From NCBI GenBank assembly GCA_009667805.1, contig CM019075.1:15689493-15753492 (forward strand): a stretch of 64,000 bases of DNA, given 5' to 3'. This DNA is from Leptobrachium leishanense. Taxonomy: Eukaryota; Chordata; Amphibia; Anura; Megophryidae. Positions 1 through 13,500 of the stretch are shown here, one piece after another. Under the pieces are notes generated by a model. It saw only the letters and a list, made by a program, of their open reading frames with translations. It did no database searches and was not told where the DNA came from. A program made the translations under genes and the position numbers. The number at the start of each line of letters is the position of its first letter. The first letter of the stretch is position 1.

Positions 1-583
1 GGTTGCGCATCTTCCATCCGAGGTCGTTTGTAGGGATTCTAAAGGCGTCAGCAGCGATGAAGGATACACAAGAAAAAGTCAAGTCCGGCCCGATCTCAAA
101 AAAAAACAAGGTCTTCCTTAATAGAAAAGAAGTGGAGAAATAGACCCTCTCAAAATAGATGCGATCAGGGACGGCGGCCAACGAGAAGACCAAGTATTTA
201 CAGGATAGTCTATTCTTGGGGCAATATCCCTCTATGAAGGACTGAAGTTGAGGCAGAGTGAGAGGTATTCAGTGCTTCCATTTATGAAAGAGGCAGGTTT
301 TGGAGAAAGAAAGAGAAGAATTGAGGATGTGGGTCAAAGTACCGTAAAAACGGCGAATGAAAAGTCTAAAAACAAGAAGTGAAGGCTCAGAGGTTTGGGC
401 AAAGTGCTTCATGGACCACCGCAGGACCATCAGTGGAGTGACCCTTTCACAAAATAAAAATATGAACATTAAAAAAGATAATCAAGCCAAATATCAGGTG
501 TTTAAAAATGGTTTTCGATTTAGAGTGGTCGAAAAAGATGAAGACCGTTGATAGGTCTTGCCATCACACGCAGACCAGGAAGG
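1..583. other. 3' flank or 3' UTR of PBXIP1; no further gene seen
   Basis: This stretch lies downstream of the PBXIP1 stop codon, which is read on the minus strand. It probably holds the start of the 3' UTR, but I found no clear AATAAA or ATTAAA on the minus strand, so the transcript may end outside the window. The short open frames on either strand show no recognisable protein. Confidence 0.5.
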
Positions 584-1588
584 TTACCAGTGCCTTCTGT
601 CCTGATGATCCCTGCCAATGTGACGGAGCCCATCTCCATCGTCGCGGTTGTGTTTATGGCCATGTGGGTTGTCTTTCGGCCACTTCCGTTTAGGGTCTTC
701 GCGGTGACTCTGACCTCTGTCCTGAGTAGGCTTTCCATTGGTAGCGTGAGGCTGGTTGGACCTTCTGTACTGGTTGTAGAAGTCATTTGGTGCGCGATCG
801 CGGTTCCCTTCTTTCAACGTTTTTTTACCTTCAGACTTCTCGTGTGGATGACGATGGTCACGGCTCTCGTACACATCGCTGGAAGTCTCTTTTTCGTGCT
901 TTTGTTTGTAAGGCTTATGCTCGTGTTTGTGATCGTGTTTGTGATTGTGTTTTCCGTCTCGCGCATCCTGAGGTGATGTGTACTTTGGTTTAGGAGCCTC
1001 TCCCCCGTAATGCTTTGATTTCCATTCACCGTGTTTACCAGACGTGTCACGTCCTTTCTCCTCCCGGTTCGAGTTCTTATGGTGGCCGTGTGACCAGTCT
1101 TTCTCCTCTTCATTAGAGTCATACTTTTTGTGTTTCTGGTCGTATCCTTCTTTCTTTTCATGGTCAGATTTATAAGGTTTAGGACTACGTTGATGGTGCT
1201 CCACTTCAAAGTTGGCCTTCCTCTCCCCGTGATGGTAGGAATGTCCATCTGCACCCTGGTGCTCTGGATTGAATTTCTTGTGCTCGTGTTGATCTTTGTG
1301 TTTGTTGACTTGATATTTGTCAGGTTTATAGTTTTGGGGTCCTTCTCGCTCATATTTGTTGTAGTCTTTTGGGGCCTGTGCTCGTGGCGGTGGTAGTGGA
1401 CGTCATGATATTCTTTCCTGGGAGGTTTGTGGTCTGGGGATCGAGGGTCTTCGGTAGGACTTCTCTCCACTTCAAATTCCTTCTTCCAGTGTTCTTTCTT
1501 GGGGTGATTGTGGGGTTCATGGGCAGATGACTTTTTCCAGTGATCTTCATTGGTGCCATTTATCTTGTGGGCCTCTTTCTTAGCGAAT
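584..1588 (-). CDS. PBXIP1: PBXIP1 exon 11: very long Lys/His-rich tail with an apparent frameshift
   Basis: The acceptor CCTCTTCCAG|A restores the frame from exon 10 (AG plus A gives Arg, then FAKKEAHK). An alternative AG 25 bases upstream (TTGCAG) would give an immediate stop. The exon encodes about 335 residues dominated by His, Lys, Asp, Glu and Asn, with many HEHK, HKH and DHKHEH runs. In human PBXIP1 the last exon adds only a short His-rich tail, so the exon is greatly expanded here. The frame changes between about 1402 and 1372: upstream reads ...YHDVHYHRHEHR, downstream PKDYNKYEREGP. One base appears to be missing, most simply in the adjacent G4/T4 runs. The downstream frame stays open to TAA at 586-584. 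Confidence 0.8.
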
Positions 1589-4500
1589 CTGGAAGAGGAA
1601 TTCATTGAGTCCTGCAACATGTTATTAGAGGAACCGAAATTTACAAAAAAATTACATTTTCATTTAACCATTAAATTGGGTTATCTGGTCTTCCGTCTAG
1701 CAGCGTGGTAGCCAGAAATCGTGCCAAGGCAATGGCCATGTCAACGGTCACATCAATCTCATAATGGGCTATATGCCAGGAGTCAGCAGCCTTGGCCCCT
1801 CAGATGTTTTGCGACTATATCTCCCAGGATACTCAGCTACTCCTTTGGTTGACAGCACATCACGGGGTGTGTAGTTCCAAAACATCTGGGAGGTCCAAGG
1901 TTGGTGACCCCTACTCTACGCAGAGGATCTTGTGGCCAGAGAAAGCAATCGAATTCTCCGACATGTATTACTGCCTGGCTTCACGGTGAATCTTCCCCTG
2001 CTACAGTTGGGAGATTGGCATTTGTGGAAGTTGCAACAACCTCAATAAGGTGTTTGCGACGTCGGCAAACACCGGCACTTGTTGAATAACCACATTAAAA
2101 AGTGCTGCAAATAAAATTAAAGCATAAAGATCATAGACTTGGAGCAGAACGCCGGCATGAAGCCCGTCCTCACGATAAAATGGGTAAGTTGCAGAAGACA
2201 GATGCACGGTGGAAATGTAGAAGATGGGGAAAAAAGGTCTGTGCGACCCATTTGACCAAACTCTAGTTTCTAGAGACAAGGAGCCACACTCACCTCTTTT
2301 TCTTTTTTGCGGCTTCTCCAAAGAAATGGGTGTAGACGTACTTCTCGAAATCGTCCACTGAGTCATCGCTTCCAGTCTCTTTCTTTGCCAGCTCTTCGAG
2401 GAAATCCTCTACGTCGTCCACGAAGTCGCGGAAGCGAACCTTGTCGTGGGCAAAGACGTGTCCCTCAAAGAACCCATCCAGAAGTGGGACAAGACCTGGA
2501 AGGTGCTTGGAGAAGTTTGTTTTGGCCAGATAACTGTGGAGGACGTCTTCGAACTGCTTCCTCTGAACTGGCTTCAGCTCCACATCGAAGAGATCGATGC
2601 CGTCTTTCCGAGCGCAGTCTTCCACCCCCGAGCATCCCTCTGGGATACGGTATTGATGGTCAGATAGCTTCTTCCAAAACTTGTTGTGGTCATGGTGTTT
2701 GTGGTGAGATTCTTTTTGATGTGGTTTACCCCCTTGCTCTTTATGCTTGCGTTTATCCTCGTCCTCAGTCGCAGAATGAAGGAAATCTTTTTGCCCCTTG
2801 CGAGGATGAAACCCACCTCCTTCCTCTCCGTGATGATGCTTCGAATGCTTATCCTTCCAACCTCGCTCTTGGTTTTCATGATGGTGTGGTGTCGAGTCAG
2901 AGTGACGGTGCTCATGTTTCTTCTCATATTCTTTCACGGTGCCATTTCCCGTTGCCTGGTGATCTTCACCGCGCTTCTCTCCTTCCCAGTGCCGATGCTT
3001 CTTGTGCCCCGGCTGGTCTCTTTGCTCCTCACGGTGTTCATGCTTCCTGCTCTTCCACTCTTCGTGCGGAGATTCCCTCCTTTCCCCTTCCGCCAGTCTC
3101 TTCCCATGATCCTTCCCGTGCTTTCGGAACTCTCCTCCCGACGCGGAGAAGTTGTGCGTTCGGCCATGTTTCTCCGCCTTCTTCCACTCTTTAGGACTGT
3201 AATCCCCGACTTGCGACTTCCTCTTTTCCGCGTGTTCCACGTACGTCTTCTCCCATGTCTCAGATCTCTGGACTTCCAATGCCAACTGGTTGCTTATGTC
3301 GGTAATCTTCCCCTGTAACTGCTGCTCGTCCACATCAGGGCTGGACTTCTGCGCGATCAGGCTTTCCAAATCCCGTCTGAGAGTGCCCACCAAGGACCTT
3401 TGCTTGTCCAGCTCCTGCCTAAGCATCAGAGCCTCTGCCAACAAGGTCTCTTTTTGCGGCAAGAAGCTCTCGATTTGGTTCTGCGCAGTATCCAACTCCT
3501 CCTTCAGCTTGCTGTTCTCGGAAACCAGTTGTTGTCCCTCTAGGCTACTGGCATCTAAAGTTTCCATTTTCTCCCGTAGGCTCTGCAGCTCCTCTTTGGC
3601 CAACAAGTGGGCCGTCTCCTCCTTGAGAAGAGCTTCCTTCAGTCTTAGATTCTCATTTGACAGCCTATCATCTAGAGGCGCTGGAGACACCGTTTCACCT
3701 TCACTGATTCTCAGAATGGATTCAAGCTCTTCTTTCTGGGCCTGGATATGAAGAACACGCGTTTACAACACAGGGTATGAGTTACTAAAATGTTTACACC
3801 ACCCAACTTTAAGGGGGGGGGGCAAGAGGACTATAGATGTCACCACTTTGGTTTACTTAAAAGCTACATCTGCAATCCTAAACTATCTGTGAAGCCCTTG
3901 CAGCACACCTCCTCGTGCCTCTTGGCTGATTATTTACCTGGAGTTTGGCCTGCATGTGCCGGATGTCTTGGTTTTCTTTTGCCACTTTGTCCAAAAGGTC
4001 ACCTATCACCTTAAAGCTTCCAGGATCCCCCGAAAACTGTGCGGCGTGTTGATTCATCCATTCCTACGGAGGAAAGATTCCATGTGACGGGAGTGTTTCA
4101 AATTCCCAACCAAATCAAAAACTTTATTTTTTCTGTACCGACCCAGGTTTCTTTCGGTCAAATGCCCCAAAATCAAGACCTCATCAACCCCCTCACTTCC
4201 AAGATATTTTCCAGAAAACCCACTGTCAGGAACAAGTGAGAGGTTTTTAAAAATCACAGAGTAAGAAATCTTTGGGGATATTATTCCCGATGTAAAAGCT
4301 CATTCGGCAGGTAGATGCTGCCTCTGCTGGTCAACAGGAGCTACTGCAGCTCTGGTCTGTGCAGGATCAGAGATGTCATTTAGAGACATTCACAGCTGGT
4401 TTTACAAAGGGATAGTGCTGAAACGTCACTTCAGGGGCTTGTTCTGGAGCCCAACTGTAAATCAATTTATTTTCAATAAAGAAATTCCTTTGCACTGCTC

Positions 4501-7500
4501 CCGTGGAACATCTTATCGCATATAATCCATATGGAGGCACCAGGAATGGTCCTCCAGATCAAGTATAGTCAATCTGTTAAAGGTTTAGGGCAGGGGTCAA
4601 CAACCTTTGCTCCCTGATGGTTTGGAACTACATCAAAGTACAGAGGTTGATGACCCCTGGTTTAGGGTGTGGAAATAGAATGACACCTCCTAGTGATGTA
4701 AGGACACATTTATCTCCTACCTTGATTGTTGAGCAGGACCCACCAACGTTAGGACGCCGGGAGGTTGTGCCAAGATTAAAAATATATTGCGTATATTGTG
4801 ACCAAATCTCCATATTCTTAAATTTTTAGCTCTCTGTGCGCGTGTAGGTTTCCCAAGCCCTTCGTGTATATTTGTTAATGGCTTTAGATCATTTCAGAAG
4901 CACCATTTCTAGTCAGTGCATGTGCTGGGTTGTGCTTCCCAAATCCCCCCCCAGTATGGTCTTACCTGTATATCTACAATCGCTTGTGGCGGTCCGTCTT
5001 CTCCACTCACACTGCGTGCGATCACTGTCTCCGGAGTGTCTGTAGGCAAAGAAAACCAGGTGTATTACGCAGACAGTTGTGGAACATTTCGTAGCACAGG
5101 TTTAACGTTTTATGGACCAAAAAGGGTCAAAATCCAGGAATTTTTTTAAATAAAATAGAATGTTCCCTTTCTTGTGATAAAGTACGATAGATACGTTTCT
5201 GCACAGGTTTTACGGAGTCCCAATCAATCCACGCACACCCTGGGCAGAGGATAAGCAACGCGTCTTATGTTTATGCGAGTGTAACAGTTACAATTATCTA
5301 TCGATCCTGCAATCTTTATAAATAATCCATAACTTGCTTACCATTTAGGCTGGCGGCACACGAGCACATTTGGTGCTTGTGTGCGCCCGCACTTCCACCG
5401 GATGTGAAAAAGCCCTCCCCGTCAAAAAGCTAAAAATGGACGCTGACAGGGATAGAAAGCGCGATCCTCCATAGCAGGATCGCGCTTTGTACGCTGAGCG
5501 GAAGTTACGCCCACTCTCACGGACGTTCCTTCCTCTCTGTTAACGCTCGTGTGCCGCCAGCCTTACCCGGCAGACTGTCACCCAGCAACACAAAAAAGCA
5601 GAATGCGGGTATCCCACTGGCTTCAACGACACATTAAACGGGTTTGATGCCCCGACTCTACATTCATTGGGAACGTGTGCAGGTTCCAGGCTGTGTGATT
5701 GCAGAGTGCCACTGTGATGTAAACCTTTATTTTCTGTGCGATCGTTTAAAATTTCCCTGTTTTTGGTGATCAGCACGAAGTTGTGAACCACTTTAAAAAG
5801 CTTCACTGCCCCTGTGCACTCCCTCTCCAATTTTTCCCAAATGCCACCTCTACCACAGCCTGAGTGGAAGGGCAGCACTTTGACAGCCGGCCATCTGGAT
5901 CAAGGTCCGGGAAGAACCACACACAGAAAATATATATTTCCTTTTCTTCCATCACAGCCACTAATAAAAAAATATGATAGCAAGCTCCCATGGAGGAAAT
6001 CAGAAGTACACCAACATTCTTCATATAAAACATGAATTGTTGATGAGCGAGATATATTTCATCTGTTTGTAAGTGGCTGACACTAATGAAAGCATAAAGT
6101 CTCCATGGCTCATCCTTCCAGAAAGGTTGGCATGCTCCAGACATCCTTCATCGTCCATGGGTCCTCATGTGATCAGAAAGCAATGCTTGCTTCCGCACGT
6201 GTCTGTGAGACGATGAAGGATGTCTGGAACATGCCAACCTTTCTGGAAGGATGAGCCATGGAAACTTTAAGCTTTCTGTGACATAGTGCATTGATGGGTC
6301 TCTATATTCCCCCTGTATTTTTTTTAAGGTGAAGGCATTAACCCCCCCGGAAGGAATGTGTTTGTTTTTTGCTGCAGGATATTAAACCAAAAGGTTGGTT
6401 TGAATGTTAGGAGTTTTTTGATGCTGAAATAAAGAATGGAACCTTTAAAAGAGACACTGTGTGTGCCATATTTGCACTAGAGGAATGTGCTATAGTGCCC
6501 CTGTGACATGCTGGGTCACACTAATGGTGGAGAATGCGGGTATAGCACAAAAGAGGTCTGTTGGCAGGAGAGCCTTTCCAAAAAACAAACATTCCCTCCT
6601 GGGGGTGAATGCCAAAAACACTGGCGAAATATAGAGACAAATCATTGCACTGTCACATTTCATTAGTCTCAGCCACTTACAAATGGATGAATTGTTGATG
6701 GATGGAGGTATATTTCATGTTTTATATGATGAATGTTGGTGTATTTCTGATTTCCTCCCTGGGAGCTTGCAGTCATATTAATATATTATATTAATAGTTC
6801 TTAGTCGTCTCTCCCCCCCCCCCCCCCCAAAAAAAAAAAAAAGCAGCCTCATCCTTCTCCCAAGTGTCTTCTCGGTTACAGAAATGCCAGGCAGGAAAAA
6901 AAACAATCACCACCATGGCCCTTTATGGTCTACTTTTCTACGCCAAACATGTCACACGCATTTCCTTTAGTCACAGAAACCCATCGTTACACCAACTTAC
7001 CTTCATCTGCACTGAATCCCCCTGAGAAAACAAAAGGGACATGGGTCAGGAGAGATTCAAAGAGAAGAAATTGCGAAAATATATATATATATATATATAT
7101 TACAGTTGTAGAAGTCATTTACACATCCCAGCAATTCAGAGAACGGCTTTTACAGATCTCGTGCGCTACATTCCCCTTATGCAGCAAGGAGCTCTGGGTA
7201 AGACATGAAAATTACGTTTGCAATCTCTCATTGCTTGCATCCTGCATCTGTTTTAAACACAGAGCCCTCTTACCAGTGCGGTGCCAGGCTAGATGGCTTG
7301 CTTTTTTTAGCAAAGGTCAGGTTTATTCGACAGGTCACAGCCACTCCTGTACAGCGGTTTCGGGCAGCTGTGACCTGTTGCATAACCGGCAGCCCCAGAC
7401 CATGACACTCCCACCACCATGCTTGACTGTAGGCAAGTCACACTTGTCTTTGTGCTGCTCACCTGATCTGCCAAGCAGACCCAGGCAAGTAAAACTTGGC

Positions 7501-10500
7501 AAATACAGATATGCTGGGCATGTGGTGGGTAAGATGGCACTTCAGGAATGTAGCGTATGGTCTCTGCAATCCACAGGCTACCAAGAAGCAGCGATCATGT
7601 ATTCGAGAAGTATTTCTAGTGGATTTGGTCGTATTATAGCGATGCATCCAGCAGGGGGCATGACAACTCACCTGAAAGTGCCAGGAATCCAATGCCGATT
7701 AATGCAAGGGCAGCAATAATGCACTTATTGAGCGTTAGACCAAACCCTACGTCGTCCTCTTGCGCGACAGCTTCCTTAGTGGAGGCTCCAACACTGACTG
7801 GGGGAGAACCTCTCACTTTACGCTTCCGGAGACCCTCTGCATCATCTTCACTACTCGAGCAGCTCACTTCCTCCAGCTCTTCATCTGCACGGGGTTAAGG
7901 GATAGATGGGGCAGGTAGGCAGGACAGACAACACGAAAAAAAATAAAAATGGAGATAAATGGACGAAGAGATGAAATAATTGGGAGGCAGAAAAGGTGCG
8001 AGAGAGAGAGGTCGGTCGCAGGAGGTGTGAATAGGTGTGGAATGGGAGAGGAGGATGGTATGTAGCAGGGTGAGAGAGATGGAAGCAGAAAAATCAGGAA
8101 AGGAAAGGAAAGGAAAGGAAGTGAGACAAAACCAGATAAAAAAAGCCTTGATTATCCCTGACATGCCAAAAAGGAGAATATGCACACAGTGGGAAAAAAA
8201 TGACATGTTACATCACACCAACATTACCCGCACACCGAGGCTCTTTGGCTACTCTGGTAATCAAAGAGTAGAAAGATTTCTAGATATCACACAGGAAGGG
8301 CTCAGTGCGGCACGGCTTACGATTCTCTGACACTCAGTGTGGGGAATGCAGTATACAGTCACGTTCACATTCACATTCACACGGGCAGCTCTGTGCTGGG
8401 GTTTACCAGCCTGGCATTCTCTGCCTACCTTGTCGGAGGATTTGGAAAAGTAACACTCGACCACACACACACAACTCTGCAAGAAACCACCCTGAAATTC
8501 TCTGCCACTCAGAGCATGGAATGCAGTAAATGTATTAACACGCACTAAAGTACAGTCGTGGTCACACAGGTGGCACGCTGCATCGTTTAACCAGTCTGTG
8601 CCATTCTCGGCTCAGGAAGTGGAGACTCAGACGCAAACCTGACATTATCTGCCGCTCTGTGCTGGGAATGCAGTATACAGAAACACGAGTATAGTTGCGC
8701 TTACACAGGTTCAGCCATTCAGAGTTTACAAGCTCCGATCCTCTGCCTGTCTCAGCAGAAAGTGAGACGATACCACTCTCACAGGAGACTCTGTGGTGCC
8801 AATGTGGCACTGTGGGGTCCCGTGCTTTACTTCAACAACCACCCATGTGTTCGTACAGGTGAATCCTTAGGGCAGGGGTGCCCAACCACACACTCCAGGT
8901 GTTTTGGAACTACATCTCGCACAAGGCCGTCAGCCAAATGTGACTGAGTATCGTGGGAGATGTAGTTAAAAAACATCTGAAGGGATGAAGTTGAGCATAA
9001 CTGCCTTAGGGTATAAACAAACTACAACCCTCACCTCGGGTGTCACCCTTCTCCTCTTAGATTGTAAGCTCTTGAGCAGGGTCTTCTCTCCTATTGGTTC
9101 TGTGTGTTGAACCTGTGTGTATATTTGCTATGTCGCCTCCCATTGTACAGAGCTACGGAACCTGTTAGTGCTTTATAAAAACTTGTAACGGTAACGGATT
9201 CACTGCCAGTCTCTGCCGAGAACATAGCATGAAGCACTCCGTGAGACACCCGCCACGTATTCTCTGCCAGTCTGGGAGGGTTGTGGTACACAGCCACCTC
9301 CTTCCACCGCCAGCCTGTCACGTGTAACACAGGATATCCTGACAGCTCCAAAATAATAATGTTTGTTACAGAGAAGAATTCTACATTTGTAGCAAGATGA
9401 GAGATGCTGTCATTGAATCTAAAGGATCTACCGCTAAAAGACAGCAAGATGCAGGTAACGGATTGCCTCCTAACCACATGGAGTTTGAGCTTTCAGTCAA
9501 AGCGTTCCTTGAAATTCATCTCCTGGACGGCTCTCCACACCTCAAGCACCAACGCTGGACCATTAAACCGGCCACGGTGCAAGCGATTCACCACCAGAAC
9601 ATTATTATTAACGTGGAGATTTCAGGACATCCTCATGTGTCACCGTCACGCTGTCATTCATGCTTTACCATCTCAGCTGGGAGACTGTTCCACCAATCCA
9701 CCGCATATCCCAGCATGCAATCTTCCTGATCATGCTTCCTGCCTGCCTAAACGTACAGCATGACACCATGCATCACGCAGCACCTGTTCCGCTAACGGAG
9801 CGCTGTCCCCAGCTCTTCAATGTGTCGGGAAGGTACTGAACTAGAGTCCCAACGCAGCGCTCTTCAAAACAAGGAGACAGAAAGGGGGAGGTGGAGAATA
9901 GAATCGTTAATTCTGAAGTTAAGAAGTGCTCTACACAGCCAGGTAATGTCACCTGTGCCAGGGGCCTTCATACGGTAAAGGCGCTGGGTGATATACAGTG
10001 ATGCTGCAGTCAGCTTCATGCCCACCACTGAGCCTCCAAGTCTGGCAACCCGAGGCCAGGGAAGCGTCGTACGGCGCAGTACTCACCCACTCTGCTGGAT
10101 AATCCAGAGCGCAGTTTGGGGAGATGTTCCTCGGGGGAGGATCCTGGCTCCGCAGGGGGCATATCTACTTGCTGATCCAAAACCAAGGAGCTGCTGAGTG
10201 GCGAGAGCTTCTGAGCCTCCTAGAAGTACAAACAAACCAGTATAACCACAGTAATACAAGTTTAACCCTTTAAGAGGCGCATTACCACGTACACAAGCTG
10301 TAACTAGATTACCTGTGCATTACAAGCACATTAAAAAGCACACGCTACTGTTAAAAGGAAAAAGAAGTTATTTTTAAAAAAAACAAACAAAAAAAAAACC
10401 ACCGTTTCCATTTTGTGGATTTTTCCCATAATGCAACATTTATCAAAATCTGTGCAAACGTTTTACTTTGTGGCTATGCTTTATCTTCTACAGTGTTTAG

Positions 10501-13500
10501 CAGTTAACGAGGTGAAGGAGGGAATGTTCAGATAAGGCAGCAGGAGGCTATTATTCTCCTGGTTAATTGAGATAAGAGCTGGCAGCTGAACAAGATAAAA
10601 CAGGGGAGCTTAAAGGTCTTCTAATCTACCCCCTGGTGATGTCCTTTGAATACATCCCACACAATACAATGATGTGAGTCAGTGACTGACCCATTCACTC
10701 CATTCTATGACCAAAGCCACACAGTGAGGAGCAAGTGATGGAAACATACAACACAAAATAATCACACAATGGATGCGCCCAGTGACAAAGAGGAAAATAT
10801 CACACAATGGATGCACCCAGTGACACATAGAGGAAAATATCACACAATGGATGCATCCAGTGACACATATAGAGGAAAATATCACACAAATGGATGCACC
10901 CAGTGACACATAGAGGAAAATATCACAGAATGGATGCACCCAGTGACACATATAGAGGAAAATATTTTCTTAACTAAACATATAAGAGAAAAACAAACAC
11001 ATGTAACATGAAATAAAGACAATAAGGACATTTCATGTTTTGGTGGTAGTGGCCCTTTAAAGGGTCAGTGTACCATATGGCGACATGTGGCCCTGGCTCA
11101 AATACATCTTTCTTGCGATCATTTATCTGCTGTAAATCCTTGACATTAAAATATTTTACATGTTTTAGGCCTGGGCTAGTAAGTAGCTTATCCGACGAGT
11201 CCAAAGAGCCTAGAAATCAAATGGGGGTGGGAATATTTGAGGCGTTGGGGGGCACAGGCCATACCCAGTATCCGTTTAGAAGAGGGATCAGCAACCTTGG
11301 CCCTCCAGATGCTTTGGAACTACATTTCCCATGAGTCTTTGCCTGCTTAATAAGTGGATGAGCATCTTCGGATAGGTAATTCCAAAATACGTTGAGCCGA
11401 GCTTGTTGATTCCCTCCCCCCCCCCCGTGCTAAACTGATATTGGGTATTAGGTGTATCCCCCAACCCCTCAAATACATACACCTTCCACCACGCTTTAGG
11501 GGTGTAATATAGAAGCAGCCTCATCATCTCCTGAGTGAACGTAATATCCCAATAAAAATAAACATAAACCCCAGCTTTAGGAGCAATTTATTCCCGTCTT
11601 AATGGGAGGTTACAGGAAGAGCCGTTTCTGTTTGGCCATTTTATTTATTTTTTAAGGCCTGTTCAGTGATATATATTCCCACCTGGGCACCTTCATGACT
11701 TGGAGAATCATGGAATTCTTCATCCTTGTGGCCGATGTCAGAGCCTGGGGATAGAAAAGACACCATAAAAGTACGGGTTTAAAGCTGTGGTTCCAAACCT
11801 GGTCCTCAGGGCCCACCAACAAGCCAGGACTTAAGGATCACCTTGGAGACATGCAGACTGAAACCTGCTATCGATCCCCTGTGCTGGGCTTCAGATATCC
11901 TGCAAACCTGGCCTGTTAGGGAGACCCGAGAAGCAGGGTTGGGGACCACTGGTTTAAAGGATAGAAGGTCCAGGAGGTGATCATTATTCTGGGCAGACAC
12001 CCCATATGGGAGCGGGATGTCGGCAGGACACTTACTTGCTGCTGGAGAAGCTTCATGGACAGCGGGCGTTTCAGTCTCTGCAGCAGCCAACGTTTCTACC
12101 GGGTAGCCCTACAGTGAGGAACATGAGACATTACCACAACCAGACTCGCCATTCACTCATACAACAGCATCTTCTACACCACTGTGTCCCAACCCTGGTC
12201 CTCAGGTCCCCCTAACAGGCCAGGTTTTAGGATCACCTTGGGGGAATGCAGACTGAATCCTGCAATCACTGAGCAGCAAATCTCATCACCTGCAAACCTG
12301 GCCTGGTAGTGGGACCTGAGTAACAGGGACAAGAACCACTGACCTACAGTATACTATGTTGGGGCACCTTGGAAGGTTTGAAAACACAGATCCAAACCTT
12401 ATAAGCCACGTGTAAATTAACCTACAGAGCGCAGTCACTGGGCAGGACATGATGAAGGATCACAAAGGACTGTCACCATTTTTATTCCATTCCCAGCATC
12501 TCCTCAATTTGATGATTTTAGACAAAAATGTACAATTTTCTAAGGAGTTAGTGAAACCTGGCTAGCTTGGAAATTTCTTGGGCTAGCGCTGCTCATTTTA
12601 GCGCTTCATTGTTAGCTCTTCAGGTTTGCGCCTTGGATTGTCAGCTCTAGGGTACAAATCTGCGCACTAGATAGTTTTTTCCCATGTTTGTGAGCTGCTC
12701 AGTATATAAATACCCATTAAAAGTATATATAGACTGTAACGCAAGTCACTTTGGACTTGGAATGCCTGAGCATGGAGGCATATTTGTAGGGTGCAGGCCC
12801 CCCCATAATCAATTAGTTCATTGGCCTCTCGCGTGCAGAATGTTTGTGTAATCTGTGGTTATGCAAGAATGTTATTGTCTATTGTCTGGTCCACGTGTAT
12901 CTTGTTATCTTGCTGAGAGGATTAACCTCCCAGCCTACCCCTGTCTCAGGAATGTGTTGCTATCTGTTTTATTTGAATAGGTTGAAATCTGCTGTCTGTA
13001 TCTCGCTTATCATCCCGATTACCATTGTCGTGCCTCGTTTAGAAATGTTACACAAGGTTTAATTTAACTGTACCTAGCCTAATTAGGTTTCACTTTCCAA
13101 GAAGCAAATGTGTCCCATTATCTGTTTTAGTCTAATTAGGTCCCCCAATAGTTTCTAGGGAGGTTTTGTATATGGAAATGACCCATGTGTGACCATCTAA
13201 AAATATGTGTGTCTGTTCCTGATTAAAGAGAGTTCCATTCTAACCCTATATGCAGTCACGGCTCATGGTTTGGGTAGCAGCTATACGAACAGCACCAGAT
13301 CTACAGCCTCGGCTTATTTCTGGAGAGGCTAGCAGGGTTCTCTAAGTGTACTCGTCTTTAAGCTGCGGCTAAGGACTGGGAGAAAGGCACGAGAGTCATG
13401 AGGAGAACACGGGGGTCCAGCAAGGAAGCAGCATTGGCAGATGTGACCCTGTCGGGGTACTGAGATCTGTTACATAGACATTCGGGAAGTGGACTTTACC

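Noticed and set aside
548..1396. Plus-strand frames opposite the PBXIP1 tail and exon 10 (hydrophobic, Val/Phe/Leu-rich)
   Set aside because: Antisense shadows of Lys/His/Glu codons of the real minus-strand gene.
1368..1406. Programmed ribosomal frameshift in PBXIP1
   Set aside because: No slippery heptamer with following structure was evident, and no such event is known for the family; an indel in the G4/T4 run is simpler.
584..3690. Identification as CCPG1 instead of PBXIP1
   Set aside because: The N-terminal DSDNNWV, PVETL and the C-terminal PEGCSGVEDCAR domain match PBXIP1 better; CCPG1 has a different N-terminus with a canonical LIR.
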